Source: Bacillota bacterium (GTDB taxonomy: Bacteria > Bacillota > Clostridia > Christensenellales > CAG-138). From it: a stretch of DNA of 6,931 nucleotides. How positions within the stretch are numbered: the first letter of the stretch is position 1; the number at the start of each line of letters is the position of its first letter. Below the pieces are notes generated by a model. The model ran no database searches, was not told the origin of the DNA, and saw only the letters and a list, made by a program, of their open reading frames with translations. Both the position numbers and the translations under genes were made by a program. Location of the stretch: positions 1-6,931 of the forward strand of contig JAEWZS010000022.1 of assembly GCA_023458355.1 (NCBI GenBank), written 5' to 3'. Shown here piece after piece: positions 5,590 to 6,931 of this stretch.

Positions 5590-5741
5590 CTAATATTCTT
5601 AGGAGGTTAGTTCAATTCGCTAGTCCGAACTGCAGCTATACCCGTTCCGTTGTAATTGCAACGCCTGCGCGTGAGGTCATGTGGTACTATCAGGTTGCGG
5701 TCTGGTGGCTACTCAAATCAACATGTAGGGAGGTTTATGAT

Positions 5742-6056
5742 ATGGTAGAGCAGGTTTTTAAATTAGCTAGAGGTGATGATAAAGCAATAGAAAAAGTCAT
5801 AATGGATGAAAACATTCATTATTTGCATATGGTGTTTCAGCAAAATGACGGCCTTCCCGAACACTTCTCCAACGCAAACGTTTATATGACCGTTGTAAGG
5901 GGTACGCTTTCGATTGGGCTAGATAAGCAGGAAATGCATGAATATGATTCCGGAACTTTATTGAAGATCCCCTATCATACCAAGATGAACGTCAAAAATC
6001 TCCACTTGGATGCATTGGAGCTAATTATTGTGAAGGCTCCGGCACCGAAGAGCTAG
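5742..6056 (+). CDS. Small single-domain cupin protein
   Basis: The 104-residue protein is almost entirely one cupin barrel. Motif 1 is represented by GLPEHFSNANVYMTVVRG (37-54), where H41 and N44 stand in place of the usual HxH and no glutamate is obvious. Motif 2 is represented by GTLLKIPYHTKMNVKN (71-86), with P77 and H79. The metal site is thus incomplete compared with classical cupins, and the activity is unknown. Small cupins of this sort may bind metals or small ligands in the cytoplasm; no signal peptide is present. ATG 5742 was chosen because TAGGGAGG (5726-5733) stands eight bases upstream. The frame is open back to ATG 5568, but that part looks non-coding. The gene is followed by two hairpins that probably end its transcript. 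Confidence 0.85.
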   Translation: MVEQVFKLARGDDKAIEKVIMDENIHYLHMVFQQNDGLPEHFSNANVYMTVVRGTLSIGLDKQEMHEYDSGTLLKIPYHTKMNVKNLHLDALELIIVKAPAPKS

Positions 6057-6082
6057 GAAACCGTCATCGCCGGAGCCCTTTT
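6035..6082 (+). terminator. Terminator overlapping the end of the cupin gene
   Basis: GGCTCCGGC (6035-6043) pairs perfectly with GCCGGAGCC (6069-6077) and is followed by CTTTT (6078-6082). The left arm is inside the last codons of the cupin and the stop codon lies in the 25-base loop. The long loop weakens it, so it may act together with the next hairpin. Confidence 0.5.
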
Positions 6083-6131
6083 CACAGGCGCGTTTGCTTA
6101 CCCGTCTTTCAAGTCCCCTCCTTCAAGAAAC

Positions 6132-6172
6132 CAAATAGAATGGTACCCCGCTGAGGGTACCATTTCTATTTG
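6132..6172. terminator. Long hairpin downstream of the cupin, probable bidirectional terminator
   Basis: The arms 6132-6148 and 6155-6172 form a 17-bp stem with a single bulged T and a six-base loop (CGCTGA). The core is AATGGTACCC/GGGTACCATT and the outer part is A/T-rich, so either strand would carry a U-rich 3' arm such as TTTCTATTT. It is the strongest hairpin in the gap between the cupin and the CoA-binding gene. Confidence 0.6.
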
Positions 6173-6180
6173 CTCGTGTT

Positions 6181-6194
6181 GCACCAAACGGAGG
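6181..6194 (+). repeat. 14-base direct repeat, copy 1
   Basis: GCACCAAACGGAGG occurs here, nine bases after the end of the long hairpin, and again at 6839-6852 after the hairpin of the next gene. The surrounding bases are not clearly conserved. Confidence 0.6.
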
Positions 6195-6261
6195 AAAACA
6201 GCTATAGGTAACACCTAAAGTAACGTGGAGAAGGCGAAAAGGTGCGAAGTAAAGAATACCG

Positions 6262-6289
6262 TTTGTTTGCCACGGCCTTGTGTTAAAAT
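6262..6289 (+). promoter_or_regulatory. Possible extended -10 promoter for the CoA-binding gene
   Basis: TAAAAT (6284-6289) matches the -10 consensus at five of six positions and is preceded by TG (6281-6282). The -35 region is poor, with TTTGTT at 6262-6267 at 16-base spacing. A leader of about 80 bases would follow, with a CCGCAG (6306-6311) to CTGCGG (6325-6330) hairpin. Confidence 0.4.
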
Positions 6290-6378
6290 GGATCCGGGAA
6301 AGAATCCGCAGGCATGCCGTAATTCTGCGGGCATAATAAACTGAATTATTTGTCCGATTTTGAAAAAGGAGAATTGTG

Positions 6379-6738
6379 ATGGATCTGAGAGATATCATGC
6401 AGCAGCGATGCTTTGTTGTCGTCGGCGATACCCTCAACGAAGATAAATATGCTTATAAAATTAAGCATAGCTTACTGGAAAAGGGCTACGCTGTATATGG
6501 TGTAGGCAAAGAGCTTGCGTCTATCGATGATGTGCCGGAGGATATCGATATCATAGACCTTTGCATACATCCCGCGAAGGGAATCAAATTGCTTCAATCC
6601 ATGAAGAAACTCTTCAAGTGCATTGTCATACAGCCCGGTGCGGAAGGCGAAGAAATTGAACAATATCTCAATGATCGGAATATGCCCTATATCCATGGTT
6701 GTCTGCTCGTCGGGCTGAGCCTAGATGCGAAGAAGTAG
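6379..6738 (+). CDS. CoA-binding domain protein (YccU-like Rossmann fold)
   Basis: The 119-residue cytoplasmic protein is a single Rossmann-like CoA_binding domain. FVVVGDTLNEDKYAYKI (12-28) corresponds to the nucleotide-binding first strand and loop. LLEKGYAVYGV (32-42) is the second strand, and IDDVPEDIDIIDLCI (49-63) gives the typical 'sl.diP..vDivdl' block. VIQPGAEGEE (83-92) and GCLLVG (107-112) are late conserved segments. Relatives bind CoA as a ligand but usually have no known reaction, so the role is unknown. ATG 6379 was preferred because AAAAAGGAG (6363-6371) stands seven bases before it; a GTG at 6376 is directly adjacent in frame. It appears to be a single-gene unit with a hairpin terminator after it. 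Confidence 0.88.
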   Translation: MDLRDIMQQRCFVVVGDTLNEDKYAYKIKHSLLEKGYAVYGVGKELASIDDVPEDIDIIDLCIHPAKGIKLLQSMKKLFKCIVIQPGAEGEEIEQYLNDRNMPYIHGCLLVGLSLDAKK

Positions 6739-6795
6739 ATTACTTTATATTGTGTTCGTGATGACTAACGTATAGGCGAATCTCTGTAAACGAAT

Positions 6796-6831
6796 GAAAC
6801 GCCCCAATTTTGAGGTGTTTCTCACTATTTT
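6796..6831 (+). terminator. Terminator of the CoA-binding gene
   Basis: GAAACGCC (6796-6803) pairs with GGTGTTTC (6814-6821), with one G-T wobble, around a ten-base loop, followed by TCACTATTTT. The tail is only partly U-rich. It lies 58 bases after the stop codon. Confidence 0.5.
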
Positions 6832-6838
6832 AAGTTTA

Positions 6839-6852
6839 GCACCAAACGGAGG
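6839..6852 (+). repeat. 14-base direct repeat, copy 2
   Basis: This is the second exact copy of GCACCAAACGGAGG, seven bases after the tail of the terminator. The remaining 79 bases to the window edge contain TTCAAGTCCC (6906-6915), also present at 6109-6118 near copy 1 but in the opposite order. No gene was seen here. Confidence 0.6.
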
Positions 6853-6931
6853 GTTAGAGCCGGTGGTCACGTCAAAAAATTTTCCGTAATGCTCATCGGC
6901 CATTCAAGTCCCTCATATTAACGGCAAACGC

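Noticed and set aside
5568..5741. 58-codon N-terminal extension of the cupin
   Set aside because: It has no family resemblance, and the strong Shine-Dalgarno site at 5726-5733 marks ATG 5742 as the start.
6123..6437. 104-codon minus-strand frame opposite the gap and CoA-binding gene
   Set aside because: It crosses a strong terminator hairpin and the start of a real gene and has no recognisable domain.
6845..6931. tRNA-Ser-like start at GGAGGGTTAGAGCC
   Set aside because: The D-arm and T-arm pairings and the 3' acceptor strand do not form.

Overview
The window reads as chromosomal DNA of a spore-forming, low-to-mid GC Firmicute, most likely class Clostridia. The reasons are purine-rich Shine-Dalgarno sites, sigma-A type promoters, a SleB-type cortex hydrolase gene, lipoproteins with Ser/Pro/Thr-rich linkers, and orotate metabolism enzymes of the types seen in Clostridia. 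No insertion sequence, CRISPR array, rRNA or convincing tRNA was seen.

Layout. Bases 1-97 hold the last 31 codons of a ThiF/TcdA-like protein. Bases 98-486 carry no convincing gene but are filled with a chain of hairpins: a long imperfect inverted repeat at 155-272, then four short stems up to 402. Three exported or membrane-anchored envelope proteins follow on the plus strand: a SleB-like cell wall hydrolase with a C-terminal peptidoglycan-binding domain (487-1587), a lipoprotein of unknown function with its own extended -10 promoter (1667-2326), and a membrane-anchored NodB-type polysaccharide deacetylase (2636-3544). Converging on them from the minus strand is a pyrimidine operon, pyrF (4427-5278) then pyrE (3704-4276), which encodes the last two steps of UMP synthesis. 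The right part has two small plus-strand genes, each with its own control signals and terminators: a cupin (5742-6056) and a CoA-binding Rossmann protein (6379-6738).

The most interesting signal lies upstream of pyrF on the minus strand. A good sigma-A promoter (TTGACA, 17 bp, TATTCT) is followed by a short ORF with a strong Shine-Dalgarno site that encodes a 20-residue peptide. Its stop codon lies in the loop of an intrinsic terminator followed by nine U residues, about 90 bases before the pyrF start. This is the architecture of a translation-coupled transcription attenuator, as known for E. coli pyrBI and pyrE. No PyrR-binding sequence was recognised. The peptide's own Shine-Dalgarno site sits in the loop of a second small hairpin. 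The peptide, and the idea that it controls pyrFE, are inferences from layout.

Other points of note are a dyad overlapping the start region and Shine-Dalgarno site of the lipoprotein gene, a 150-base pyrF-pyrE gap left open in the pyrE frame, a long leader before the cupin, and a 14-base direct repeat found after the terminator hairpins of both right-hand genes.
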